Assembly: GCA_005789925.1 (NCBI GenBank)
Contig: SXWG01000070.1
Location: 1-12,602, forward strand
Direction: 5' to 3'
Length of the DNA: 12,602 nucleotides
DNA from: Actinomycetota bacterium
Lineage (GTDB): Bacteria > Actinomycetota > Acidimicrobiia > Acidimicrobiales > Ilumatobacteraceae
Shown: in pieces, positions 1-7,135 of the stretch
Position numbering within the stretch: position 1 is the stretch's first letter
Layout of the letters: every line of letters begins with the position of its first letter
Notes under the pieces: generated by a model
Told to the model about the DNA's origin: nothing
Databases searched by the model: none
Seen by the model: only the letters and a program-made list of their open reading frames with translations
Position numbers and translations under genes: made by a program

Positions 1-1
1 C

Positions 2-496
2 GTCGCCCTTGTCGTCACATCGCACGTTTTCTCCCTGCGCTCGTCGATTCATGAACAGACATCGGACATTGAAGTGCTCGTTGCCATTACTGACATCGCA
101 CCAGGCGACACACTGACGTCACTCAACACATCGACACGCTTCGTGCCCAAGCACCTCACACCGCGCGACGTGCTCGCATCACGTCGAAACGACAGCACCG
201 CCGCATCTCTCATCGTGACTGGTCAGATGATCGGCGAACACCACATCGGAACAGCACCATCACTCACTCCGCATGGCTGGAAGACCGTCGCACTGCCGAG
301 CGACCTGATACTTCCACTGGCCTCAGTCGGTGCAAAGGTCGACGTCGTCATCGACTCTCGCATCGTCGTGAACAATGCGGTGCTCGTGTCCGTCGCAAGC
401 GAGACACGGTCATCGACGATCGCAGTGCCCGAGCAACACGCCCCGGCTGTGGCTGTCGCCGCACAACGCGGCCTCCTCACTCTGGTCGGGGCCTGA
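2..496 (+). CDS. SAF-domain protein, CpaB-like (5' truncated)
   Basis: The reading frame is open from the window's left edge, so this is the C-terminal 164 residues of a longer protein. In-window residues 1-10 (VALVVTSHVF) look like the end of an N-terminal membrane helix. Residues 24-80 resemble an SAF domain (VLVAITDIAPGDTL, then a basic-loop region and VTGQMIGEHHI). Residues 85-164 resemble the tail of CpaB/RcpC-type proteins, with a GAKVDVVI segment and a closing AVPEQHAPAVAVAAQRGLLTL segment. CpaB proteins are anchored periplasmic or cell-surface components of Flp/Tad pili, but single SAF proteins also occur away from pilus genes in actinobacteria, and no pilus gene is visible here. GTG at position 74 is an internal codon rather than the likely start, because the helix-like residues lie before it. 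The gene ends 25 bp from the convergent uppP stop. The SAF/CpaB-like call is good; a pilus role is only inferred. Confidence 0.75.
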   Translation, partial: VALVVTSHVFSLRSSIHEQTSDIEVLVAITDIAPGDTLTSLNTSTRFVPKHLTPRDVLASRRNDSTAASLIVTGQMIGEHHIGTAPSLTPHGWKTVALPSDLILPLASVGAKVDVVIDSRIVVNNAVLVSVASETRSSTIAVPEQHAPAVAVAAQRGLLTLVGA

Positions 497-506
497 CGAG
501 TTCGCG

Positions 507-528
507 GCGCAGGTGACGACGTCAGCGC
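507..528. other. Imperfect inverted repeat between convergent stops
   Basis: The short gap between the SAF-protein stop (494-496) and the uppP stop (522-524) holds an imperfect inverted repeat. GCGC at 507-510 pairs with GCGC at 525-528, and TGAC at 514-517 pairs with GTCA at 521-524, leaving a three-base bulge (AGG) and a three-base loop. No T tract follows on either strand. It could help end transcription in both directions but does not meet the usual intrinsic terminator pattern. Confidence 0.25.
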
Positions 529-1343
529 AAAGTGACTAGCGCGAGTACAACGACACCGAATGCGATTCGATAGGTGACGAACACACCGAGACCGCGCATA
601 CTGACAAGTCGCACCAACACCCAGACGGCAAACCAACCTGACACTGCCGACGACACCACACCGACGACAATCGCGGTGGCAAAGCCATCTGGCAGTGTGC
701 TTGTGTCGAGTGAGATGAGTTTGTAGGCGATTGCGCCTGCGATGACCGGCACACTCATCAGGAACGACATGCGCGCCGTCGCAGCGCGTGAGAAGCCGAG
801 GAACCTGCCCGCTGTCATCGTGATTCCCGAGCGTGATGTTCCAGGGTTGAAGGCAAGCACTTGTGCCGCACCGACGAGCAGGGCGTCACGAAGGCTGAAT
901 TGCTCGATGTCACGCAGGCCATCTCTCCGGTCGGCAATTGCGAGAAGTAGACCAAAGGCGATCATCGACACAGCGATGATCAATGGTGTGCCGAGCGAGC
1001 CATCAATCCAACTCTCAAGGAGCGCACCAATCCCAGCGGCGGGGACAGACGATGCAAGGAGCAGCCATGCGAGCCTCCCGTCAGGCGAACGTTGGTCAGA
1101 ACGGAAGAGCTGACGCACGCCGGCACGCACTAGCCGGCTGAGATCGCGGCGGTAATACGCGACGACTGCCACGAGCGTGCCGCTGTGCAGAGCCACGTCA
1201 AAAGATTTCGCGGTGCCAGGGTCTTCGAAGTGATCCCAGCCGAACAGCCAGGGAACGATGATGAGGTGACCACTCGAGGAGACTGGGAGAAATTCCGTGA
1301 GACCTTGGACTATTCCCAGAATCACTGCGTGAAACCAGGGCAC
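522..1343 (-). CDS. uppP: Undecaprenyl-diphosphate phosphatase UppP (BacA)
   Basis: UppP removes a phosphate from undecaprenyl diphosphate on the outer face of the membrane, recycling the lipid carrier used for peptidoglycan and other wall polymers; raised dosage gives bacitracin resistance. The 273-residue length is normal. The first signature is at residues 13-26 (QGLTEFLPVSSSGH), H53 lies in the ALHSGT segment, and the second signature PGTSRSG is at 167-173. The C-terminal YRIAFG segment is also typical. Several hydrophobic helices are visible throughout. The position of the first glutamate of the E. coli pair (E17/E21) is Q13 here, with E17 kept; many BacA proteins have this. The GTG start lies 3 nt after the tldE stop. 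GGAG at 1352-1355, inside the last tldE codons, is spaced 8 nt from it, so translation is probably coupled to tldE. Confidence 0.96.
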   Translation of the reverse strand: MPWFHAVILGIVQGLTEFLPVSSSGHLIIVPWLFGWDHFEDPGTAKSFDVALHSGTLVAVVAYYRRDLSRLVRAGVRQLFRSDQRSPDGRLAWLLLASSVPAAGIGALLESWIDGSLGTPLIIAVSMIAFGLLLAIADRRDGLRDIEQFSLRDALLVGAAQVLAFNPGTSRSGITMTAGRFLGFSRAATARMSFLMSVPVIAGAIAYKLISLDTSTLPDGFATAIVVGVVSSAVSGWFAVWVLVRLVSMRGLGVFVTYRIAFGVVVLALVTLR

Positions 1344-1346
1344 CGA

Positions 1347-2729
1347 TCAGGCTCCGCTCATGGTGACGTCGCGGATGACGAGACTGAGTCCTGACGCTCT
1401 CATCGGCAACCAGTCGACGTCGCCGCCGATGGCGATGATGTCCTGCAACATGCGCTGCAGCGTCGAGGCGATGGTGAACTCACGGACGGGCTCGGCAGTG
1501 GCACCGTTGCGAATCATGAGACCCGACGCACCTGTCGAAAAATCACCAGAGATGGGGTTCACTCCGCTGTGCAGACCTTGCACCATCTGAATGAGCACAC
1601 CGTCTTCGACATCGGCGATGAGTTGTTGTTGGGTCGCTGTGCCTGGAACGAGTTGCAACGCCAGACAGCCGACGCCAGGCGAACCTCCAAGCCCGCCTCG
1701 CGTTGCATTTCCTGTGCTCTTCGTTCCTGCTCGACGTGCGCTGTACGACGAGTGGACGAATTTCTTCAATTCACCGTGTTCGATGAGCACGTTTCGACGA
1801 GCTGCCAACCCTTCGCCGTCGAGATCCGTGGCCGTGTAGGCCCGCGAATCAGTTGGGTCGTCGATAAGCGTCACCATTGATGAGGCGACGGTCTCTCCTA
1901 AACGTTCTTTGAAGAGACTGCGCCCCTTGATGACACTCTCGCCGTTCATTGTCGAACCGATGATCGACAGGAATTGTGCGGTGACATATGGATCAAGCAC
2001 CACAGTGGTGCGCTTGCTCGGAGGTTTCACTGCTCCCAGAAGACGAGTCGCACGTTCTGCAGCCTCACGACCTGCTTTGTCGAGGTCGAACTCACCCGGC
2101 CACTTCCCCACTGAGAAGCCAAAACCAGTCTGAGTCTCGTCGCCATCATCAGCCAGTGTGCCGACCGAGGCGTAGCAGCCATTTTCGCGACCACCGGAGC
2201 GCACACCTGTGGTCGTTGCGAATGCTTCCTCTGCGAACACGTCGCTGTAACTCGCATCCTCGACTCGCACTCGCGAATCTGCAGCCAACGCGATCTTTTC
2301 GAGGCGCTTCGCAATTGCGATCTTTTCTTCTGTCGGAAAATGCTCGAGCTGTTCATTCCACAATTCCTGTGGCACCACCGGAACGCCGTCAGGTTCGGCA
2401 AGGCCGGCCCATTCGTCGACTGACCCGAGCTCTGCATTCTCTCGAGCTTCAGCAAGCACCTCTGCCAACGCGCTGACGTCGAGAGTGCCGGCATACGACG
2501 TGCCCGTTCGACCATTCCTGATGATGCGAACTCCGACTCCCTCACTTTGCGCACTGACGAAGTGCTCGATTTCGCCTTCATAGATTCGGATGTCGGTCTC
2601 GCGTGCACGTGACACGTACGCCTCGATCTGTTCCCCTGGGCGGGCTTGCGCCACGATGCGATCAGCGATGTCTTGCAGTTGTCTGACGGAATCGGGAGTC
2701 GACTCGGTCGCTTTCGAAGCGGTCGACAT
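1347..2729 (-). CDS. pmbA: TldE/PmbA family subunit of TldD/TldE metalloprotease
   Basis: TldE (PmbA) partners with TldD in a cytoplasmic heterodimeric protease. In E. coli it processes microcin B17 and degrades unfolded substrates such as the antitoxin CcdA. The 460-residue length fits the family. The N-terminal domain shows the repeated strand pattern IRIYEGEIEHFVSAQSEGVG (48-67). The C-terminal half carries the conserved segment GLHSGVNPISGDFS (385-398) and ends with a characteristic MLQDIIAIG and ASGLSLVI pattern. There is no HExxxH motif, as expected for the non-catalytic partner, which separates it from the upstream tldD. The ATG start lies 2 nt after the tldD stop. No strong Shine-Dalgarno is present, so coupled translation is likely. 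No peptide-toxin precursor is visible nearby, and the natural substrate is unknown. Confidence 0.93.
   Translation of the reverse strand: MSTASKATESTPDSVRQLQDIADRIVAQARPGEQIEAYVSRARETDIRIYEGEIEHFVSAQSEGVGVRIIRNGRTGTSYAGTLDVSALAEVLAEARENAELGSVDEWAGLAEPDGVPVVPQELWNEQLEHFPTEEKIAIAKRLEKIALAADSRVRVEDASYSDVFAEEAFATTTGVRSGGRENGCYASVGTLADDGDETQTGFGFSVGKWPGEFDLDKAGREAAERATRLLGAVKPPSKRTTVVLDPYVTAQFLSIIGSTMNGESVIKGRSLFKERLGETVASSMVTLIDDPTDSRAYTATDLDGEGLAARRNVLIEHGELKKFVHSSYSARRAGTKSTGNATRGGLGGSPGVGCLALQLVPGTATQQQLIADVEDGVLIQMVQGLHSGVNPISGDFSTGASGLMIRNGATAEPVREFTIASTLQRMLQDIIAIGGDVDWLPMRASGLSLVIRDVTMSGA
1352..1355 (-). promoter_or_regulatory. Shine-Dalgarno of uppP inside tldE
   Basis: The minus strand reads GGAG at 1355-1352, 8 nt before the uppP GTG start at 1343 and within the last codons of tldE. 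It supports the GTG start and a coupled tldE-uppP translation unit. Confidence 0.6.
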
Positions 2730-2731
2730 GG

Positions 2732-4147
2732 TCAGGCGGCCGTTCCGCCGATTGTGAGACTCTTCACCCGCAGTGTTGGTTGGCCGTCACCGACGGGCAC
2801 ACCTTGTCCGTCTTTGCCGCACGTTCCGGGATTACCCATGGCGAAGTCATTGCCGAGCATGTCGATGTCTGCGAGCACCTGTGGGCCGTTACCGATGAGG
2901 TTCCCTTCGCGAATTGGTTCGGTGATCTGGCCGTTCTCGATGAGATAGGCCTCAGTCATGCCGAACACGAAGTCACCTGTCGCGGTGTCGACGCTGCCAC
3001 CGCCGAGCTTTGCGACATAGACGCCATGTTCCGTGTTCTTCACGATGTCGTCAGGCTCACTGTCCCCGTTCATCACGAAGGTGTTGGTCATTCGCACCAT
3101 GGGCAAGTCGGCATACGACTGACGTCGGCCATTCCCACTTTGAGCACGTTTGTCGTTTCGCGCGCGAAGGTAATCCCACATGTAGTCGGTGAGCACACCG
3201 TCTTTGATGAGAACGTTGCGCTGGCTCTCGTGTCCCTCGTCATCGATACCGATGGCTCCCCATTCCGCAGTCATCGTGCCATCGTCTACGAGCGTCACTA
3301 GTGGTGACGCAACGAGCTCGCCGACACGATTGCGATAGACGCTGGCTCCCTTGACGACAAGATCGGCTTCGAGACCATGTCCGCACGCTTCATGGAACAA
3401 CACACCGCCAGAGCCACACTTAATGACGACTGGCATGGCACCAGACGGTGCAGGGCGTGCACGCAACTTCGTGACGGCTTGTCGTGCCGCAGCGACCGCG
3501 AGATCACCGACATCATTGTCTTCGAACAACTCGTATCCGATGGTGTGCCCCATCGACTCGTACCCAGTTTGCATGCCGAGGTCACCATCGGCCACGACAC
3601 TCACGCGAAAGAGTGAACGCACTTGCTCGTCTGAGGCGAGCACACCATCACTGTTCGCGACGAGGATGCGCCGCACACTGTCTGCGTATCCGGCCGACAC
3701 CTGCACGATCGAGCCGTGCACTCCGCGTGCAGCATCGTCGGCGCGCATGAGTAGTGCCACTTTGTCGGCCTTTGGAACCGAGCCGGGAAGAACCCGGACC
3801 ACATTCACCGGATGACGACGTGGCGAATTCAGTGCGACCTTTTTCGTGCCACCACCACCGGAACGTGCCGCAGCAGCCGCAGCCTGCGCGGCCTCGATGA
3901 GTCCGCGTTCTGTGAGATCTGCGGTGTGGGCAAAACCTGTCGTGTCACCAGCGACCACGCGAATTCCGGCGCCACGGTTTCTTCCACTGGTGACCTGCTC
4001 GACCTTCCCATCATCGAGACCGGCCGACACCGACCGCTTGTCCTCGATGAACACCTCTGAAAAATCTGCCCCCATCGACCGTCCGGCATCGAGAACTCGC
4101 GCCAAGGTGTCGGGGTCGAACTCGCTTGTGAGGTCAACCGTTGTCAC
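2732..4147 (-). CDS. tldD: TldD family zinc metalloprotease, catalytic subunit
   Basis: TldD is the catalytic half of the TldD/TldE protease. The 471-residue protein has the metal site HEACGH at 252-257 (HExxxH type) in the context GGVLFHEACGHGLEADLV, and the conserved late cysteine C443 in GTCGKDGQGVPV (441-452), known as the third metal ligand in this family. The N-terminal domain shows the DDGKVEQVTSGRNRGAGIRV pattern (45-64). The GTG start (4147) is chosen because MTTVDLTSEFDPDTL fits the family N-terminus and upstream sequence is intergenic. No good Shine-Dalgarno precedes it; instead TAGGCT lies 7 nt upstream, suggesting a leaderless mRNA. It heads the operon tldD-tldE-uppP. All key residues are intact, so an active protease is expected. 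The substrate is unknown. Confidence 0.95.
   Translation of the reverse strand: MTTVDLTSEFDPDTLARVLDAGRSMGADFSEVFIEDKRSVSAGLDDGKVEQVTSGRNRGAGIRVVAGDTTGFAHTADLTERGLIEAAQAAAAAARSGGGGTKKVALNSPRRHPVNVVRVLPGSVPKADKVALLMRADDAARGVHGSIVQVSAGYADSVRRILVANSDGVLASDEQVRSLFRVSVVADGDLGMQTGYESMGHTIGYELFEDNDVGDLAVAAARQAVTKLRARPAPSGAMPVVIKCGSGGVLFHEACGHGLEADLVVKGASVYRNRVGELVASPLVTLVDDGTMTAEWGAIGIDDEGHESQRNVLIKDGVLTDYMWDYLRARNDKRAQSGNGRRQSYADLPMVRMTNTFVMNGDSEPDDIVKNTEHGVYVAKLGGGSVDTATGDFVFGMTEAYLIENGQITEPIREGNLIGNGPQVLADIDMLGNDFAMGNPGTCGKDGQGVPVGDGQPTLRVKSLTIGGTAA
2735..2749 (-). other. GC-rich hairpin at tldD stop / tldE start junction
   Basis: On the minus strand GGCGG (2749-2745) and CCGCC (2739-2735) form a perfect 5-bp GC stem around an AACGG loop. 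It ends one base before the tldD TGA and six before the tldE ATG. A ribosome finishing tldD would unfold it, so it may enforce translational coupling. It may equally be chance in GC-rich coding sequence. Confidence 0.3.
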
Positions 4148-4154
4148 GTATCTG

Positions 4155-4183
4155 AGCCTACAGAGGCCTCACCTACCTGTGCC
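4155..4183 (-). promoter_or_regulatory. Candidate leaderless promoter of tldD
   Basis: On the minus strand TAGGCT (4160-4155) matches the TAnnnT core of an actinobacterial -10 box and lies 7 nt before the GTG start, so transcription would begin at or next to the start codon. A weak -35-like GGCACA (4183-4178) sits 17 bp upstream of it. Read by eye; no experimental support. Confidence 0.4.
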
Positions 4184-4198
4184 CAGACGAGCGCGTCC

Positions 4199-4204
4199 TA
4201 TCCT
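4199..4204 (+). promoter_or_regulatory. Candidate -10 box of the PAP2 gene
   Basis: TATCCT lies 13 nt before the ATG at 4218 in the tldD/PAP2 divergent gap. It would place the transcript start roughly 6-7 nt before the ATG, leaving almost no 5' leader. No convincing -35 box is seen. Confidence 0.3.
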
Positions 4205-4217
4205 CTCTGGTGCAACT

Positions 4218-5108
4218 ATGAGCGTCGATGTTCCTCCCGTCGTGATCGCACCGAACGAGCGTGAGCACGTCACCAGGTGGTGGAAAGAAGCGCTCGTCAT
4301 GGCGACGTTCTACGCGATCTACACCGCGACTCGAAACAGGTTCGGCTCTGCCGTCGTGGGCGACACAGATGTTCCTCTTCATGCATTCAATAATGCCGTA
4401 CGCGTCATTCGTATCGAGCGAGCGCTCGGTCTGTATCACGAGGAGTCGATCCAAGATCTCTTCTTGCCATACCGAACTTTCATTCAAGCAATGAACACGT
4501 TCTACGGAACTGCCCACTTCATTGTCACGATCGGTGTCTTCTTCGTGCTGTACCGCCGACGCAAAGATGTGTTCCCCTTGTTCCGCAATGCTCTTGCAGC
4601 AACGACCGCACTTGCAATCGTCGGATTCGCGCTCTTCCCACTCATGCCACCGCGTCTTCTCGATGTGTCATGCCCTCCCGAGGGTTTCGGTGCTGCGTGC
4701 ATCGAGCACGAGATGCGCAACTACAACGGTGCGTCCAGCTTCGGATACGTCGACACTCTCAAGGACTTCGGAGGCCCATGGGACTTCGATTCCGGAGGCA
4801 TCGCAAAGCTCTCCAATCAATATGCCGCCATGCCCAGTCTCCACATTGGTTGGGCATCATGGTGTGCCTTCGGGTTGTGGCCACTCTGGCGAAGAAAGTG
4901 GATTCGTGCTGCGGTCTTGCTGTACCCGGCGCTGACCTTGTTCTGCATCGTCGTCACGGGAAATCATTTCTGGCTCGACGGTGTCGGTGGTCTCATCGCA
5001 CTTGGTATTGGCTTCATCATCGGTGAACGCATTCACACATGGAATCAGCGTCGCCTCGATCGCAAGTTCGCTGGCCACATCGCAGCACACCCTGCATCTG
5101 GTGCGTGA
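4218..5108 (+). CDS. PAP2 superfamily membrane phosphatase, Aur1/inositolphosphotransferase-like
   Basis: This 296-residue integral membrane protein belongs to the PAP2 superfamily, closest by pattern to the PAP2_3 / Aur1 type. The catalytic signatures are AMPSLHIGWASW (204-215, H209) and TGNHFWLDGVGG (247-258, H250 and D254). PLMPPRLL (141-148) with R146 fills the place of the first PAP2 motif. About six hydrophobic stretches are seen (near 24-36, 98-112, 127-143, 205-222, 230-247 and 255-269). The loop between the third and fourth has two cysteines (C152 and C161) that could form a disulfide outside the membrane. The likely substrate is a lipid phosphate or a head-group transfer reaction such as phosphatidylinositol-type lipids, but this cannot be fixed from sequence. 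ATG 4218 is chosen over an upstream extension, which would run antisense through tldD. No Shine-Dalgarno is visible. Confidence 0.85.
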   Translation: MSVDVPPVVIAPNEREHVTRWWKEALVMATFYAIYTATRNRFGSAVVGDTDVPLHAFNNAVRVIRIERALGLYHEESIQDLFLPYRTFIQAMNTFYGTAHFIVTIGVFFVLYRRRKDVFPLFRNALAATTALAIVGFALFPLMPPRLLDVSCPPEGFGAACIEHEMRNYNGASSFGYVDTLKDFGGPWDFDSGGIAKLSNQYAAMPSLHIGWASWCAFGLWPLWRRKWIRAAVLLYPALTLFCIVVTGNHFWLDGVGGLIALGIGFIIGERIHTWNQRRLDRKFAGHIAAHPASGA

Positions 5109-5186
5109 CCTCCGACCAATTGACGGCCCTGTCCAACTTGTTCCCCAGGGCGACCCGCAGGTGGCCCACGGGTAGCCTGACCCTGC
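5109..5186 (+). promoter_or_regulatory. dxs upstream region with leaderless-type -10 box
   Basis: This 78-bp gap follows the PAP2 gene. TAGCCT at 5173-5178 lies 8 nt before the dxs ATG, and no Shine-Dalgarno is present, suggesting a leaderless dxs transcript. GGGT at 5170-5173 and ACCC at 5180-5183 can pair around the -10 box, probably by chance. A TTGACG at 5120-5125 resembles a -35 box but has no matching -10 at normal spacing. No transcription terminator for the PAP2 gene is evident, so read-through into dxs is possible. Confidence 0.4.
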
Positions 5187-7133
5187 ATGGCACTGCTCGA
5201 CTCCATTCGTGAACCGGCGGATTTGCGAGCCCTCACGCTGCCTGAACTCGAGCAGTTGGCAAGTGAGATACGCGACTTCATCGTCCAAGCCGTCAGCGAG
5301 ACAGGTGGCCACCTCGGAAGCAACCTCGGTGCAGTCGAATTGACACTCGCTTTGCATCGGGTGTTCCAAAGCCCAGTCGATGCCGTGCTGTGGGACACCG
5401 GTCATCAGGCCTACGTGCACAAAATCGTCACTGGTCGTCAAGGTGGGTTCAGTCATCTGCGACAAGCCAATGGCATATCGGGTTACCCGAGCCGGGAAGA
5501 GAGCGCGCACGACTTCATCGAGAACAGTCACGCCTCGACGGTGCTCAGTTACGCACACGGTCTTGCTGTCGCGCGTGACATGGGGACCAATTCTCACGGT
5601 CACATCATCGCCATCATCGGTGACGGGTCGATGACCGGCGGAATGGCGTACGAAGCGCTCAACAACCTCGGTCACAGCAAGCGCAAAGTCATCATTGTCC
5701 TGAACGACAACGTACGAAGTTATGCACCGACGATCTCAAACCTCACCGCAGGCGGCCCTCAACCTGCTGAAGCAACTGGCGAGATGCCTCGACTACCCGA
5801 GCGCATCACCGGCAAGCTGTCAGAGACGCTCGTCAACATCCGCTTGAACCCGGTGTACCTGCGGCGTCAGAGAAAACTCGAACAGTTCCTTCGTGACCTG
5901 CCCGTCGTGGGTCGTCAGGCCGAACAAGGAATGGAAGCGTTCAAAGCGGCGGTGCGCGAGTTCTTGCAACCGCCCTCGTTCTTTGAAGCACTCGGTGTGC
6001 GCTATGTCGGTCCCGTCGACGGACATGACATCGAATCTCTCGAATCTGCGTTCAGGTCCGCCATTGACCGCGAAGCTGAAGGTCCGATCGTCGTTCACGT
6101 GCTCACACACAAAGGCAAGGGGTACCCACCCGCCGAAGATGACGATGAAAAGCATTTGCACGATACCCCGACTTTCGACCCGGTGAATGGTCCGGCACAA
6201 AGTGGTCCGTCCGGTTACACCGCTGCATTCGGCGATGCCATCGTGAAAGAAGCCGAACTTGACTCACGCATCGTCGCCATCACTGCAGCTATGCCTGGCC
6301 CGACAGGTCTTCTGAAATTCAAGGATCACTTTCCCGACCGGTTCCTCGATGTGGGCATCGCCGAACAGCACGCCGTCACGATGGCCGCCGGCATGGCGAT
6401 GGGTGGGCTACGTCCAGTCGTTGCGTTGTACTCGACGTTCTTGTCACGAGCATGGGACCAAGTGGTGTACGACGTCGCCCTGCACAGACTTCCGGTTGTG
6501 TTCTGTCTCGACCGCGCCGGCATCACCGGCGACGACGGTCCGAGCCACCATGGCATTTACGACATGGCACTCCTTTCGAAAGTTCCCGGCATGCGAGTCC
6601 TCGCGCCAAGCAGCACGCAAGAGCTCGAGGTCATGTTGCATGACGCCATGTCACTTGCAAACGACGGTCCCGTCGTGATCCGCTACCCGAAGGGTCTTGC
6701 CCGCAACACCCCCGATGCACCACTTGGAACTGGTGTGCGGGCACGAAAACTGTCCGACGGTGATGGTCGCGTGTGCATCTTGGCAGTGGGCAAATTGGTT
6801 GCCGCCGCCGAACGGGCATTGACTGCTCTCGCCGCAGAGGGCATCAAGGTCGACGTGTGGGACGTGCGATCATGTGCACCACTCGATGAGGATATGTTGG
6901 CGAGCGCTGCTCGGCACGCACATGTCCTCACATTTGAAGATGGTCTCCGTGACGGTGGGATCGGAATGTCGATTGCTGACCGCATCACATCGATTGACAA
7001 CACTGTGGACGTTCGTGTGCATGGCGTTCCGACGAAGTTCATTCCGCAAGCAAAGCCCGATGCGATTCTTGCCCAATTAGGTCTCGACGTTGACGGTGTC
7101 GTAGCCGCAGTACGTCGCGCACTGAACGACTGA
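5187..7133 (+). CDS. dxs: 1-deoxy-D-xylulose-5-phosphate synthase
   Basis: DXS condenses pyruvate and glyceraldehyde 3-phosphate, with thiamine diphosphate, to give DXP, the entry step of the MEP isoprenoid pathway (it also feeds thiamine and pyridoxal routes). The 648-residue protein shows the full set: GGHLGSNLG (40-48, H42), the ThDP motif GDGSMTGG (145-152) ending at NDN (173-175), GPVDGHD (275-281), the catalytic glutamate in GIAEQHA (E393), DRAGITGDDGPSHHG (442-456), and a C-terminal transketolase-type domain from about 525. Compared with the actinobacterial form I recall (M. tuberculosis Dxs1), about 25 extra residues lie between SYAPTI and the IRLNP segment (roughly 187-212), rich in Pro, Gly, Ala and Glu. 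The position after NDN is V176, usually Gly in actinobacterial relatives. ATG 5187 fits the family N-terminus. The next gene starts 2 nt downstream. Confidence 0.97.
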   Translation: MALLDSIREPADLRALTLPELEQLASEIRDFIVQAVSETGGHLGSNLGAVELTLALHRVFQSPVDAVLWDTGHQAYVHKIVTGRQGGFSHLRQANGISGYPSREESAHDFIENSHASTVLSYAHGLAVARDMGTNSHGHIIAIIGDGSMTGGMAYEALNNLGHSKRKVIIVLNDNVRSYAPTISNLTAGGPQPAEATGEMPRLPERITGKLSETLVNIRLNPVYLRRQRKLEQFLRDLPVVGRQAEQGMEAFKAAVREFLQPPSFFEALGVRYVGPVDGHDIESLESAFRSAIDREAEGPIVVHVLTHKGKGYPPAEDDDEKHLHDTPTFDPVNGPAQSGPSGYTAAFGDAIVKEAELDSRIVAITAAMPGPTGLLKFKDHFPDRFLDVGIAEQHAVTMAAGMAMGGLRPVVALYSTFLSRAWDQVVYDVALHRLPVVFCLDRAGITGDDGPSHHGIYDMALLSKVPGMRVLAPSSTQELEVMLHDAMSLANDGPVVIRYPKGLARNTPDAPLGTGVRARKLSDGDGRVCILAVGKLVAAAERALTALAAEGIKVDVWDVRSCAPLDEDMLASAARHAHVLTFEDGLRDGGIGMSIADRITSIDNTVDVRVHGVPTKFIPQAKPDAILAQLGLDVDGVVAAVRRALND

Positions 7134-7135
7134 AC

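Larger units (their letters stand above)
4148..4217. promoter_or_regulatory. Divergent promoter region tldD / PAP2 gene
   Basis: This 70-bp gap separates two divergent start codons and must hold both promoters. It has no gene, no Shine-Dalgarno of note for either side and no clear operator palindrome. Candidate -10 boxes for each direction are listed separately. With so little space the two promoters overlap, so the two transcription units may compete or be co-regulated. Confidence 0.6.

Noticed and set aside
2780..3301. 173-codon plus-strand frame opposite tldD
   Set aside because: It is antisense to conserved tldD coding sequence including family motifs, with no ribosome site or recognisable fold.
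1347..4147. TldD/TldE as part of a modified-peptide (microcin-like) cluster
   Set aside because: No precursor peptide, cyclodehydratase or exporter is visible, and the gaps are too small to hide one. Housekeeping tldDE is the simpler reading.
3846..4217. N-terminal extension of the PAP2 gene
   Set aside because: The frame is open but runs antisense through tldD and encodes Arg/Pro/Ser-rich sequence unlike the family. ATG 4218 gives a normal N-terminus.
4857..5675. Long antisense reading frame (272 codons) across the PAP2 and dxs genes
   Set aside because: It lies opposite two clearly conserved genes and their intergenic region, and its translation is low-complexity and family-less. It is a by-product of GC-rich codon use.
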